Positions 6,839 through 15,625 of a stretch of 64,000 nucleotides of DNA are shown here, one piece after another; within the stretch, counting starts at the first letter, position 1; every line of letters begins with the position of its first letter. The notes under the pieces are model-generated. The model searched no databases and was not told the DNA's origin. It saw nothing but the letters and a program-made list of their open reading frames with translations. The translations under genes and the position numbers were made by a program. The stretch is from Sphingobium sp. BYY-5 (GTDB taxonomy: Bacteria; Pseudomonadota; Alphaproteobacteria; Sphingomonadales; Sphingomonadaceae): contig NZ_JALEBH010000002.1 of the NCBI RefSeq assembly GCF_022758885.1, positions 1 to 64,000 of the forward strand, written 5' to 3'.

Positions 6839-9802
6839 TCAGAAGGTTGCGGCGATGCCGAAGAAGAAGCGGCGGTCTTCCCGCGCGGAATTGAGAAGGC
6901 GCAACGGGGTCTGGAGATATTGCCGGTCGATTTCGCGCGTCAGGTTGATCGCCTCGACCGTCAGGCGGATGGTTTTGGTCAGATTGACTTGCGCCGAAGC
7001 GTCGAGCTGTCCGCGACCATCGGCATAGGAACTCCCCCCGCTTGCCGCCGACCCTTGTCCAAGCAGATATTTGCTGCGGTATATATAGGCCACGCGCAGG
7101 GAGAATATCTTGTCCTCATAATAGCCGATCAGATTGTAGCTGTGCTTGGACAGGCCCGGCAGCGGCAAAGCGGCCTGCGTCGCTTCATCGATGAGCGGTG
7201 TCTTGCTATCGACAAAGGTGTAGTTCGCCTGGATGCCCAGATTGTTGAAAGGCGCTGGCAGGAAGCGCAGCGATTGCTGATAGGCGACCTCGAAGCCCTT
7301 GATCTTGCCGGATTCGCCATTCACCGGCTGGGTGATCTGAAATGGCCCCAGTTCCTGGAGGCCGGGCACAAATTCCTCCCGCGTCAGGTTGATGGTGAAG
7401 GAGTCCACATTCTTGTAGAAACCCGCCAGGGTGAGCGCGCTGGACGGCGCAAAATACCATTCGAGTGTCGCGTCATATTGGGTCGCTTCGAACGGGCGCA
7501 GATTGGGATTGCCGCGCGAACCGGTCCGCGAAACGAAAAGCGGCACGAAACTGACGCCGACATCGCTCAGGCTCGGCCGTGCCATCACCTTTGCTGCCGC
7601 CAGGCGGAAGGTCAGCTTGTCGGTGAGGTCTAGCGATGCGTTGGCACTGGGCAGCCAATAGTTGAAACGGGATTTGGACGCGGTCGGCTGCGTATCGGAC
7701 AGGAAACCGGACGAGATGCGTTCGAAGGTGACGTAACGCACGCCGACGTTGCCCGTCAGTCGCATCGAGCCCAGTTCGGTTTCCAGATTGGCCTTGGCGT
7801 AGAAGGCGATGGTGTCCTGATCCACATCCTTGATCGAGACGCGGCCCAGCGGGATGTTGTCCGCGCGCGGAATGGGCAGGCCGAAGGCATCGCGTGCGGC
7901 TTCCTTGTCGGTCGTGCCGCCGAGTATGTCGCGCGGGAAGCTGCCGGAGACGCCGGGAAAGAAGCTGCCCTGCTTATTGTTGTAGACCAGGCCCGGCAAC
8001 TCATCGACGGTCAGGATGCCGTCGCCATTCTTGTCGCCCTTGGCCAACAGGCTGGCGGCGGTGGGAATATTCTGGGGTGCTTCGGAGTAAAATTCGATCT
8101 TCTCAAACCGGCTGCCCACCTCGATCGAACGCAGCGGGCCTAGATTGGTCAGGATTTCGAAATCGACGCGTGCATCATAGCCGACATTGTTGGTACGAAA
8201 ATCATTCTCGAAGATCGAGGCGAGCTGATATTGGGAAGGGTCATTAACGTTGAAATTGGTGTCGAGTGACAGGTTCGGCACCGGATTGCCTGCCGAAAAA
8301 TCATAGGAGACATTGGCGACATTGCCCGCGCGAGGAACGACGACATAGGTGAAGGACGCGCCGGGGCCACCGTCAGTCCCGCGCCCCTTGCTGTAGGACG
8401 CGTCCAGCTTCATCTTGACGATCTCGCCATCATATTTGGTCGAGAATCCCAGATTGGTGGAACGAAACTCGGTCGGTTCATCATAGACCAGTGGGCGGAC
8501 GGTGACATTGTTGAAGGTGCCGCTCACCACCGTCCCATTCTCATCCGCGACGGCGCCGCTGTCCTGATCGTTCAGGAGAACTTGCCAGTTGGCGCTCTGC
8601 CGATTGCGTTTCAGCCGGGAATAGGTGCCGTCGAGAATGACTTCCCAATCGTCCGCCGGACGATATTGGATCGAACTGTTGAGCGTAAGCCGCTTTTCAT
8701 GGCGGTCATAAATGCGCGCCATGAACCGGTTCGGTCGGTACAGGCCGGGATCATTCACCCCATCTCCGTCGCCGTCAATCGCGTTGGTGCGCGTCCAACC
8801 CCCGGAATCGAACGAATAGCCGCGGGTATGGGTATTCGAATAGGCCGCACTGGCAAGGATACCGAACCGATCATTGAAATTCTTCGAGATCAGCGCCGAA
8901 CCACGATAGCCAAGGCGATCGGCCTGATCGGTATAGGCGCCCTGGAGGCGGGCGCTGACGACCAGGTCTTCAAGGTCGAGCGGACGCTTGGTCTTGAGAT
9001 TGACGGTTGCGCCAAGCGCGCCTTCGGGCATGTCGGCCGAGGGCGACTTGGCGACAACAATGCTGGATATGATTTCCGGGCTGACGGATTCCAGTGAGGC
9101 GCTGCCACCCGCGCCCGGCCCCAGGAATGTCCGGCCGTTGATTTCCAGCCGGTTCTGGGAGATGCCGCGAACGGTGAAGTTCGACCCGTCGCCTTCGCGG
9201 CGGGTAATCTGGACGCCGGTGATCCGGCTCATCGATTCCGCCACATTCTGATCGGGCAGCTTTCCGATATCCTGGGCGGTGATGACATCGACGATATTGC
9301 CGGCCGCGCGCTTGGCATTGATGGATTCCTGAAGCGATGCGCGAATGCCGGTCACGACGATGTCCGCCGCCGGTTCCTGAACCATTGCCCCACCGCTTGC
9401 GTCCGACTGGGCCGGATCATCCTGCTGATGGGCAGCCGTGTTGCCGAAGGCCGATGCTACCTGCACGATACCGGCCGTTCGGGCGGAAATGGGCTGCGCG
9501 CGCTTCAGAACGATCGCATTGCCGACCTTGACCGGTGTCAGATTGCTTCCCGCGAGCAGGTGACGCAGCGCCGTCATGACATCCAAAGCGCCTTGCACGC
9601 GATTGACCACGACGCCTTCCGCATCGGCGGCCGATACCATGATCTGAAGTCCTGCCTGATGCGCGAACAGCGGAATGCCACTCTGCCCCGGCTGAGCGGG
9701 CACATTGAAATTCCGGGTTTCAGCCAAGGCCTGGGCAGGCAGTACCAGGCTGCAGACAAGAGCTGCGGTGCTGGCGAACGCATAGGCGCGCATCCGTTTC
9801 AT
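6839..9802 (-). CDS. TonB-dependent receptor with STN signalling domain (FecA/transducer type)
   Basis: 987 residues. It has a signal peptide (residues 1-28, cleavage after AQALA), then a secretin/TonB short N-terminal (STN) domain at about residues 30-100, a linker, a plug from about residue 146 (ADIVVTGIRASLQES...) and a 22-strand-type barrel ending in FFFGIAATF. The plug resembles the Xanthomonas/Caulobacter receptor group often used for carbohydrates. The STN domain plus the adjacent FecR and ECF sigma genes indicate surface signalling: substrate binding relieves FecR and frees the sigma factor. Two aspartate-rich loops (about residues 343-351 and 590-601) resemble calcium-binding loops. 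The ATG at 9802 follows GGGGAGGATTGA. The ligand is not evident. Confidence 0.9.
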   Translation of the reverse strand: MKRMRAYAFASTAALVCSLVLPAQALAETRNFNVPAQPGQSGIPLFAHQAGLQIMVSAADAEGVVVNRVQGALDVMTALRHLLAGSNLTPVKVGNAIVLKRAQPISARTAGIVQVASAFGNTAAHQQDDPAQSDASGGAMVQEPAADIVVTGIRASLQESINAKRAAGNIVDVITAQDIGKLPDQNVAESMSRITGVQITRREGDGSNFTVRGISQNRLEINGRTFLGPGAGGSASLESVSPEIISSIVVAKSPSADMPEGALGATVNLKTKRPLDLEDLVVSARLQGAYTDQADRLGYRGSALISKNFNDRFGILASAAYSNTHTRGYSFDSGGWTRTNAIDGDGDGVNDPGLYRPNRFMARIYDRHEKRLTLNSSIQYRPADDWEVILDGTYSRLKRNRQSANWQVLLNDQDSGAVADENGTVVSGTFNNVTVRPLVYDEPTEFRSTNLGFSTKYDGEIVKMKLDASYSKGRGTDGGPGASFTYVVVPRAGNVANVSYDFSAGNPVPNLSLDTNFNVNDPSQYQLASIFENDFRTNNVGYDARVDFEILTNLGPLRSIEVGSRFEKIEFYSEAPQNIPTAASLLAKGDKNGDGILTVDELPGLVYNNKQGSFFPGVSGSFPRDILGGTTDKEAARDAFGLPIPRADNIPLGRVSIKDVDQDTIAFYAKANLETELGSMRLTGNVGVRYVTFERISSGFLSDTQPTASKSRFNYWLPSANASLDLTDKLTFRLAAAKVMARPSLSDVGVSFVPLFVSRTGSRGNPNLRPFEATQYDATLEWYFAPSSALTLAGFYKNVDSFTINLTREEFVPGLQELGPFQITQPVNGESGKIKGFEVAYQQSLRFLPAPFNNLGIQANYTFVDSKTPLIDEATQAALPLPGLSKHSYNLIGYYEDKIFSLRVAYIYRSKYLLGQGSAASGGSSYADGRGQLDASAQVNLTKTIRLTVEAINLTREIDRQYLQTPLRLLNSAREDRRFFFGIAATF

Positions 9803-9876
9803 TCAATCCTCCCCTTTTGTTGCACTGCCTTTTCGGCGTGCTGACATCTTCACGAGTCCGGATTGCGATATTTCCG

Positions 9877-10827
9877 TCAGGGCACGGGTGATTTTTTCCG
9901 GGAAAGACGAATTTCCGTGGGCGTGCTGTCTACGGAGACGTGCAGGGATGCGGCCAGCGTTGCCGCAAAATCGCCAGGCTGATCTATGCGGAACAGGCCG
10001 ATCAGGCGCTCATTTTCGAGGCTGGCATCCGCGATGATGAGTTTCTGACTATTATAGCGATTAAACTGGGCGACGGCATGGCTCAATGTTTCATTCTCCA
10101 GCGAAATTTCGCCGCTGCGCCATGCCAATGCCCGTTCAATAGTCTCCGGGGCCGTCCCCGTGTCGGGTTGTGTGGCGGCGTTACGGAAGTTCGCATATTG
10201 GCCGGCTTCCAATATCGTCATCATCCCGCTGGCCTGGCTGGGCCATACGGCCACCACTCCCTCGGTGACTGTAATCCTGACATTATCCGCGCTGCGGTCC
10301 ACCGAAAAAGCCGTGCCAACCGCGCGAATCTGCGCAATGCCCGCGTCGACGACGAACGGACGCTTCCGATCCTTTGCGACCTGAAACCACGCCTCACCCC
10401 GATCCAGCGCAACGCGGCGTGCGTCAGACGCAAAAACGACGCGCAATGCGCTGTCGGTGTTGATCGTCGCGACCGAACCATCGGCGAGCGGCAAGCGCCG
10501 GATTTCTCCGCGCGCCGTGGATACACGTTCTCCGCCAAGAAGGCCGGACCAGCCAATGATGCCCGCAACCGATGCGGCAATCGCAACACCGGCACCCATG
10601 AATATCCCGCGCCGACTCGGGCGGTATGGCAAGGCGGCCGCGCCATCATTCGTTTGATCGCCTGCGACAGCCCGGTCGATGATGGACAGGCCCGCCATTG
10701 CCCGCAACAAGGCACCGTTATGGCGTCGGTCGAGCGCGAGCCATGCATCCAGTTCGGCCTGGGCCGCCGGATCAAGGGGGTAGCGCAACGCCCAGGCGGC
10801 TGCCGCTTCATCAATGCGATCTTGCAC
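9877..10827 (-). CDS. FecR-family anti-sigma factor / sigma regulator
   Basis: 316 residues. The N-terminal cytoplasmic DUF4880-like part (AAAWALRYPLDPAAQAELDAWLALD...) is followed by one membrane segment near residues 75-95 (GIFMGAGVAIAASVAGIIGW). The periplasmic FecR domain contains the RLPLADGSVATINTDSALRVVF and VAVWPSQ stretches. It should bind the STN domain of the neighbouring receptor in the periplasm and the sigma factor in the cytoplasm. The gene overlaps the sigma gene by 17 bases, so the two are co-translated, and precedes the receptor by 74 bases. Confidence 0.9.
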   Translation of the reverse strand: MQDRIDEAAAAWALRYPLDPAAQAELDAWLALDRRHNGALLRAMAGLSIIDRAVAGDQTNDGAAALPYRPSRRGIFMGAGVAIAASVAGIIGWSGLLGGERVSTARGEIRRLPLADGSVATINTDSALRVVFASDARRVALDRGEAWFQVAKDRKRPFVVDAGIAQIRAVGTAFSVDRSADNVRITVTEGVVAVWPSQASGMMTILEAGQYANFRNAATQPDTGTAPETIERALAWRSGEISLENETLSHAVAQFNRYNSQKLIIADASLENERLIGLFRIDQPGDFAATLAASLHVSVDSTPTEIRLSRKKSPVP

Positions 10828-11362
10828 GCGGGGCTTCCTTCCTGCTGGTCTGCTGCGCGTCGGCGGGCGGATCAGTCAAATGTTTCAGGACAGCCCTCAG
10901 GCTGCGACTGGCATCGTTCTCGACGATCGTTTCGCTAACACCCAATGCCTCCGCAATCTGTTTCTGGCTCAGCCCTTCGACTCGCCGCATGACAAATATC
11001 CGCCGCGCCCGCTCGGTCAGGGTCGCCAGCGCGGCTTGCACACGCCCCAGTTCGTCCCGCCCGATCGCGATTCTTTCCGGCGAGGGATAATCCGCTTCGA
11101 GTTCGTCCCGCATATGGGCTGATAACGGCTCCATGCGCACTACGGTGGCACGACGGCGCTGGCGATAGGCGAGATGACGGGCCATGGTGAACAGATAGGC
11201 GCGCGGCTCCGTGATGTGGGAGACGTCTAACACTTCTGCCAGACGGCAAAAACATTCCTGCACAATATCCTCCACATCTCCGTCCGCGACAAAGCGCCGC
11301 CGGAGCCAGATCCGAAGATCGCGTTCGTGGGGGAGGATTTCGCGCCCTACCCATTCCGCCAA
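10811..11362 (-). CDS. ECF RNA polymerase sigma factor, FecI-like
   Basis: 183 residues with sigma region 2 (DVEDIVQECFCRLAEV, PRAYLFTMARHLAYRQRRR) and region 4 (RRIFVMRRVEGLSQKQIAEALGVSETIVENDASRSLRAV). It is expected to direct transcription of the receptor operon once FecR signals. No in-frame ATG or GTG exists upstream before an in-frame stop, so the start must be the TTG at 11362 (preceded closely by GAGGAA) or a later internal codon that would remove region 2. A TTG start may keep sigma levels low. The order sigma, FecR, receptor, FAD enzyme is the classic iron-citrate-like layout reused for other substrates. Confidence 0.9.
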   Translation of the reverse strand: MAEWVGREILPHERDLRIWLRRRFVADGDVEDIVQECFCRLAEVLDVSHITEPRAYLFTMARHLAYRQRRRATVVRMEPLSAHMRDELEADYPSPERIAIGRDELGRVQAALATLTERARRIFVMRRVEGLSQKQIAEALGVSETIVENDASRSLRAVLKHLTDPPADAQQTSRKEAPRARSH

Positions 11363-11796
11363 TTCCTCGCGTCTCGTTGCTTTTCTCCTGCTCCTGCGCT
11401 CCTAAGGAGTCATGGCGGAGGATTTTCCGTCACCCATCCGCCAGACCATTATATTTTCTTGATGTGAATGTGTCCGTTTGCGCCAGGTCATTGGGTTGGG
11501 GCAATAGCGATTGCTCTTCGGACCATCGGACCTCGAGGCATTCAACCAGTTTGTCTCCATCTCTTTCGTTGAATTCTACTCAACGCTCCATGACATTCAC
11601 ACCCACTAATCCTGACCGACATTCCTCTCTATCTTCCGCTCCATAGGACAAGATTGAACCGGCATCCGGCACCCTCGGGACGTGCAACGTCTGCCGGGAA
11701 GCGGAAACAATGTGGATTTGTCCTCATCCCATGGAGCAAGAATGATGTTGGAACTGGATTGGTGCGAAGACACCTGGCCTGACGGCCGTCAAGAGC
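11363..11796. other. 434-bp divergent intergenic region between sigma gene and MFS gene
   Basis: No convincing coding sequence or known RNA is visible. It must hold the promoters of the minus-strand sigma operon and the plus-strand MFS gene. Visible structure is limited to a CCGGCA...TGCCGG inverted repeat with a GACGTgcaACGTC core around 11650-11700 and the perfect palindrome at 11780-11791 just before the MFS start. Confidence 0.5.
11780..11791. promoter_or_regulatory. perfect 12-bp palindrome TGACGGCCGTCA near the MFS start
   Basis: TGACGGCCGTCA is fully symmetric and ends 5 bases before the TTG at 11797 (17 before the ATG at 11809). Its position would let a bound repressor block transcription or ribosome access. 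Which regulator would bind is unknown; the downstream LysR protein usually prefers sites further upstream. Confidence 0.35.
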
Positions 11797-13023
11797 TTGG
11801 GCGATAAGATGGCCAGCTTTCCAGCCGATCTTGCCATGTCCGAAAACGCATCAGTCGATGAACCTCAGGCCGGGGCGTGGAACGCGGTCTATGCGATGGC
11901 GCTTTGCACTTTCGTCCTCGTCGCATCGGAATTTCTGCCGGTGAGTCTGCTCAGCCCCATCGCGCGGGATTTGCTTCTGAGCGAAGGGCAGGCTGGGCAG
12001 GCCATTTCGATTTCCGGAATTTTCGCGGTGGTGGCGAGCCTTTCCATTGCGATCGCGGCCAGCCGGATCGATCGTCGTCCCGTGCTGTTGGTGCTTACCG
12101 CGCTGCTGGTTGTATCAGGCGCGCTGGTGGCATTCGCGCCGAGCTACGCAGTGCTCATGTCCGGCCGGGCACTTCTGGGGATCGCCATCGGCGGCTTCTG
12201 GTCAATGTCGGCGGCCATCGCGATGCGGTTGGTTCCAACCCATTTGGTGCCGCGCGCCATCGCCGTCATGAACGGAGGCAACGCCCTTGCCTCGACCGTA
12301 GCGGCGCCCCTGGGCGCCTTTGCCGGCGGACTGATCGGGTGGCGAGGTGCCTTCTTCTGCGTTGTTCCCCTGGCCCTCCTCGCCATGTTCTGGCAAGCTC
12401 GTGCGCTGCCAAGCCTGCCTGTCGCCGTGCAAAGGGGAGGTGAAGGTCATGTCGGCATATGGAGACTGCTACGCCGTCCACCGATCATGCTGGGTCTGGC
12501 GGGCGTGACTTTGTTCTTCATGGGGCAGTTCGCGCTCTTCACTTATCTTCGTCCTTTTGTTGAACAGGTGACGCAGGTTGGCCTGGCGTCCCTGTCCGTC
12601 ATGTTGTTGATCCTTGGCGTTTCGGGTTTTATCGGCACCGTGATGATCGGTCGCTTCATTGGACCGCGACTGCACCTGACGCTCGCAGCACTGCCTGCAA
12701 TCATGGCCGTGACGGCGATCGGCCTTGCCCTATTCGGAGCTTCTCCTGCAATCACCGCCATGTTGCTGGCGATCTGGGGCTTTGCGGGAACGGCGGCACC
12801 CGTAGTCTGGTGGACCTGGATCACCCGGGTCGCGCCGGATGATGCCGAAGCTGGCGGCGGGCTCATGGTTGCCGTTGTGCAACTGGCCATCACGCTTGGG
12901 GCGACGGTCGGCGGCATCATTTTCGATGCTTTCGGTCCGGTGCCCGAATTTCTCGGTAGCGCCGCAATACTGACCCTGGCGGCCCTGATGGGCCTCGTTG
13001 GCGGTTGGTATCGCACGGCTTGA
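11797..13023 (+). CDS. MFS transporter, DHA1-like drug/sugar efflux family
   Basis: About 400 residues with twelve predicted membrane segments. The cytoplasmic loop motif is SRIDRRPVLLVL after segment 2, and GRALLGIAIGGFWSMSAAIAMRLVP marks segment 4. This resembles the arabinose/purine-nucleoside efflux permeases (SotB/NepI-like) of the DHA1 family, which export small molecules by proton antiport. The start is uncertain: TTG 11797, ATG 11809 and ATG 11836 are all in frame, and only the first has a weak AAGAG before it. A LysR regulator follows 47 bases downstream on the same strand and may control it. The substrate is unknown. Confidence 0.82.
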   Translation: MGDKMASFPADLAMSENASVDEPQAGAWNAVYAMALCTFVLVASEFLPVSLLSPIARDLLLSEGQAGQAISISGIFAVVASLSIAIAASRIDRRPVLLVLTALLVVSGALVAFAPSYAVLMSGRALLGIAIGGFWSMSAAIAMRLVPTHLVPRAIAVMNGGNALASTVAAPLGAFAGGLIGWRGAFFCVVPLALLAMFWQARALPSLPVAVQRGGEGHVGIWRLLRRPPIMLGLAGVTLFFMGQFALFTYLRPFVEQVTQVGLASLSVMLLILGVSGFIGTVMIGRFIGPRLHLTLAALPAIMAVTAIGLALFGASPAITAMLLAIWGFAGTAAPVVWWTWITRVAPDDAEAGGGLMVAVVQLAITLGATVGGIIFDAFGPVPEFLGSAAILTLAALMGLVGGWYRTA

Positions 13024-13070
13024 GCGATAGTAATATTGCAGTGTACCAACGGTTCGCGCAGGATGTCCTT

Positions 13071-13979
13071 ATGGTCATGAGCCGCACCGACATTGCCGAT
13101 TTCACCTATTTTCTGGCAATTGCCCGGCATCGCAATTTTCGGCTCGCGGGGGTTCAGCTGGGCGTCAGCGCTTCGGCGGTCAGCCATGCGCTCAAGGGGC
13201 TGGAAGGGCGCCTGGGCGTACGGCTGCTCAATCGTACCAATCGGAGCGTCACCCTTACCGCCGCCGGTGAAGAGCTGCACGACGCCATATCGCAGCCATT
13301 CGCCGCAATTGGTCAGGCGTATGAACGCATCAACGCCTATCGCGATGCGCCCGCGGGCAAGATTCGGCTCAACGTGATCGCCGATGCGGCGCAACTGGTG
13401 CTGGCGCCGGTACTTCCGGTTTTCGCGGATCGTTATCCGGACGTCGCGGTCGAGATCACGGCGAATGACCGGATGATCGACGTGATCGGCAGCGGTTTCG
13501 ACGCAGGCATTCGCCATGGGGGCACTGTGCCCGAAGACATGATCGCACGGCGCATTTCCGCCGATCTGCGATGGGTCGTTGCGGCATCTCCAGCCTATCT
13601 TGCAAGATTTGGACGCCTTCGAACACCGGCCGATCTGGAGGCGCATCGCTGCCTTGGCGTCCGTCTGGGCAATGAGCGGATGTATCGATGGGAATTCATG
13701 GGACCGGACGGAGAATTTGCCATAGCAGTGCCAAGCCAGGTGGTCGCGGAGGATGGTCGCGCGATGCTCGCGCTCGCGCTGAACGATTTTGGCTTGATGT
13801 ACGGTACTGAAGCGATCTTCGCACCATATCTGGCGCGGGGTGAACTCGAACTTGTCCTTGAAGACTGGTCGACGACGGGACCTGGCTATCATATTTATTA
13901 TTCAAGCCGGCGCCAGGTCCCGATGGGACTGAGATTACTGATCGATCTTATCCAGGAATTTCGTCCTCTGGGTCTTTAA
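13071..13979 (+). CDS. LysR-family transcriptional regulator
   Basis: 302 residues from the ATG at 13071, chosen because AGGA lies 7 bases upstream and because it avoids overlap with the MFS gene. The N-terminal winged helix-turn-helix is clear (FTYFLAIARHRNFRLAGVQLGVSASAVSHALKGLEGRLGVRLLNRTNRSVTLTAAGEEL). The C-terminal part is the usual two-lobed effector domain (VLPVFADRYPDVAVEITANDRMIDVIGSGFDAGIRHG). The closest subgroup by pattern is the large set of LysR proteins next to MFS or oxidoreductase genes. It probably regulates the preceding MFS gene. Confidence 0.88.
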   Translation: MVMSRTDIADFTYFLAIARHRNFRLAGVQLGVSASAVSHALKGLEGRLGVRLLNRTNRSVTLTAAGEELHDAISQPFAAIGQAYERINAYRDAPAGKIRLNVIADAAQLVLAPVLPVFADRYPDVAVEITANDRMIDVIGSGFDAGIRHGGTVPEDMIARRISADLRWVVAASPAYLARFGRLRTPADLEAHRCLGVRLGNERMYRWEFMGPDGEFAIAVPSQVVAEDGRAMLALALNDFGLMYGTEAIFAPYLARGELELVLEDWSTTGPGYHIYYSSRRQVPMGLRLLIDLIQEFRPLGL

Positions 13980-14016
13980 TATCTGGTCTCATCGCTGTTT
14001 TTTCTGACTGCCGCCA

Positions 14017-14430
14017 TTAATCGCCAGCAACGATTTCCATGTCGTAGACAAGGACTTTTTGCCAGAGATGTTCGCAGGATTTCACGAAGGCAAGATGTAT
14101 CGGATGGTCCTGATAGGCTTTCTGATCCGCCAAATTGTCAAAATACATGAGTTCCGTCACGTCATAGCTCGCGTCTATGACATCGCGCTTCTCCGTGCTG
14201 GCAGGCACCCCGATCTGCAATGAACGGATGACGGGAATGTCCTTGAGCGTAGCAAGACCGGCAATCAATTGATCGCGATCGACCTTGGAACCCGGGTTCT
14301 TCAACCAGAAGAATACATGGTGCACCAGCTTTGCCTCGGTGGCCGGCGTTGCGGCCTTGGCCGATGAAAGGGCTGCGCCAGTACCACCCAGCATGATCAT
14401 TGCGGCAATTTCCCTCCTGCTCGTTTCCAT
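14017..14430 (-). CDS. exported Dabb-domain (stress-responsive alpha/beta barrel) protein
   Basis: 137 residues from the ATG at 14430, preceded by AAGGAGAG; a longer frame to 14466 lacks a good ribosome site. The N-terminus MET-SRREIAAM followed by a hydrophobic stretch and AKA looks like a twin-arginine signal. The mature part has the Dabb pattern: LVHHVFFWLKNP at its start, a central ASYDVTELMYFDNLADQKAYQDHPIHLAFV and a C-terminal VLVYDMEI. Dabb proteins are small dimeric barrels of varied function. Here it is the last gene of the glycoside 3-oxidation operon, about 60 bases after the LacI gene, so a periplasmic role in that pathway is likely but undefined. Confidence 0.8.
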   Translation of the reverse strand: METSRREIAAMIMLGGTGAALSSAKAATPATEAKLVHHVFFWLKNPGSKVDRDQLIAGLATLKDIPVIRSLQIGVPASTEKRDVIDASYDVTELMYFDNLADQKAYQDHPIHLAFVKSCEHLWQKVLVYDMEIVAGD

Positions 14431-14489
14431 GATGCGGCTCTCCTTGCAAATTGCGGCGAAAACCAAACTTCACCACATAGGGGTCAGGG

Positions 14490-15548
14490 TTACGGCAATG
14501 CGGATAGCGTGACCGACGTGGATTGGCGTTCCACTATGCCGTGATCGAAAATCTCGTCTCTTATGTCCGCCACGCCTTTCACATTGCCGAGTTCGGCGAT
14601 CAGGCGCTGGGTAGCACGGAAGGCCATGTCTTCGACAGGCTGGCGAACCACGGTCAATGGCGGCCAGATGCGCGACGCCAGAATTGTATCGTCGAATCCC
14701 GTGACAGCCAGGTCCTCCGGGAGTCTGAAGCCCATGTCATTGGCCCGCGCGATCACACCGGCAGCCAGATCATCACTGCTGCAGATGATCGCGGTTGGCC
14801 GGTCGGACAGTTTCAGAAGCGTTTGCCCAGCCACCATTCCGGAAGCATAGTCGAACTCGCTGTGAAGGATCATCAGCGGCGGCTCCTGGGGTATCGCATG
14901 TTTGTGCAGGGCATCGCGAAAGCCGTCCAGCCGGGCCGCCACAACGCTGTAATGTTCTGGGCCTGCAATATAGCCGATACGGCGGTGTCCCTTGGCGATT
15001 ACCCTTTCGGTAATGGAACACATCGCCGCGCGGTTATCGATCCGCACGGTCGTAATGCCGGACATCGCGGCGCCGGTCGCGATTGCGGCAACCGGAACGC
15101 CCAATGTCGTCAGAATCTCCGATCTGCTAAGCTGTTCCGCGAAGGGAGGAACGAGCAGGAGCGCATCGGCCCCGCTGCGCACCAGATCTTTTGCGATGCC
15201 TTCCGCCTCGTCCTTGGTTCCGCTCCCCCCCTCGCGCAGGATAAGCTGAAGGCCATGTGCGTTGGTCGCTCGCAGCGTCCCGACCAGCACAGCATCCAGA
15301 AATGGCGTGCGCCGGTCGCTGTAAATAAGCCCCAGGGTGGTCGCGCGCGCCTTTGCCAGGCGGCGTGCGGCCAGGTTGGGGACATATCCCAGCTCCGCGA
15401 TGGCGGCCTGCACCGCCGCGACGGTCGCCGCACTGGCGCGACCGGCGCCATTTATCACGTTCGACACCGTCATTGCGGAAACGCCCGCCCGTTCCGCGAC
15501 CCCACGGATCGTTATGCCATTCTGTTTTCGTCTCGCCATCAGGCTCAT
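14490..15548 (-). CDS. LacI-family transcriptional regulator of the glycoside 3-oxidation operon (inferred)
   Basis: 352 residues. The helix-turn-helix and hinge helix are at the N-terminus (ITIRGVAERAGVSAMTVSNVINGAGRASAATVAAVQAAIAELGYVPNLAARRLA), followed by a periplasmic-binding-protein-like sugar domain with VAGQTLLKL, PTAIICSSDDLAAGVIARA and LAVTGFDDTILASRIWPPLTVVRQP. The ATG at 15548 follows AGAGGAACGGGGGAC. It lies 77 bases behind the GMC flavoprotein gene and in the same orientation as the operon, and probably represses it until an inducing sugar binds. The perfect palindrome in the divergent promoter at 23337-23348 is the best operator candidate. A TTTACAGTGTAG stretch just before this gene is weaker. 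Confidence 0.9.
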   Translation of the reverse strand: MSLMARRKQNGITIRGVAERAGVSAMTVSNVINGAGRASAATVAAVQAAIAELGYVPNLAARRLAKARATTLGLIYSDRRTPFLDAVLVGTLRATNAHGLQLILREGGSGTKDEAEGIAKDLVRSGADALLLVPPFAEQLSRSEILTTLGVPVAAIATGAAMSGITTVRIDNRAAMCSITERVIAKGHRRIGYIAGPEHYSVVAARLDGFRDALHKHAIPQEPPLMILHSEFDYASGMVAGQTLLKLSDRPTAIICSSDDLAAGVIARANDMGFRLPEDLAVTGFDDTILASRIWPPLTVVRQPVEDMAFRATQRLIAELGNVKGVADIRDEIFDHGIVERQSTSVTLSALP

Positions 15549-15625
15549 GTCCCCCGTTCCTCTGATAGCGCCTCTCCAACGATTTTACAGTGTAGGATCG
15601 GACAGAGTGAACGCATCACGGACGA

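Noticed and set aside
12543..13892. 449-codon minus-strand frame across the MFS and LysR genes
   Set aside because: It spans two well-supported plus-strand genes and has a low-complexity composition, so it is a shadow.
15588..15602. TTTACAGTGTAG stretch before the LacI gene as a second operator
   Set aside because: It shares only the half TTTAC with the palindrome at 23337 and is not symmetric enough.
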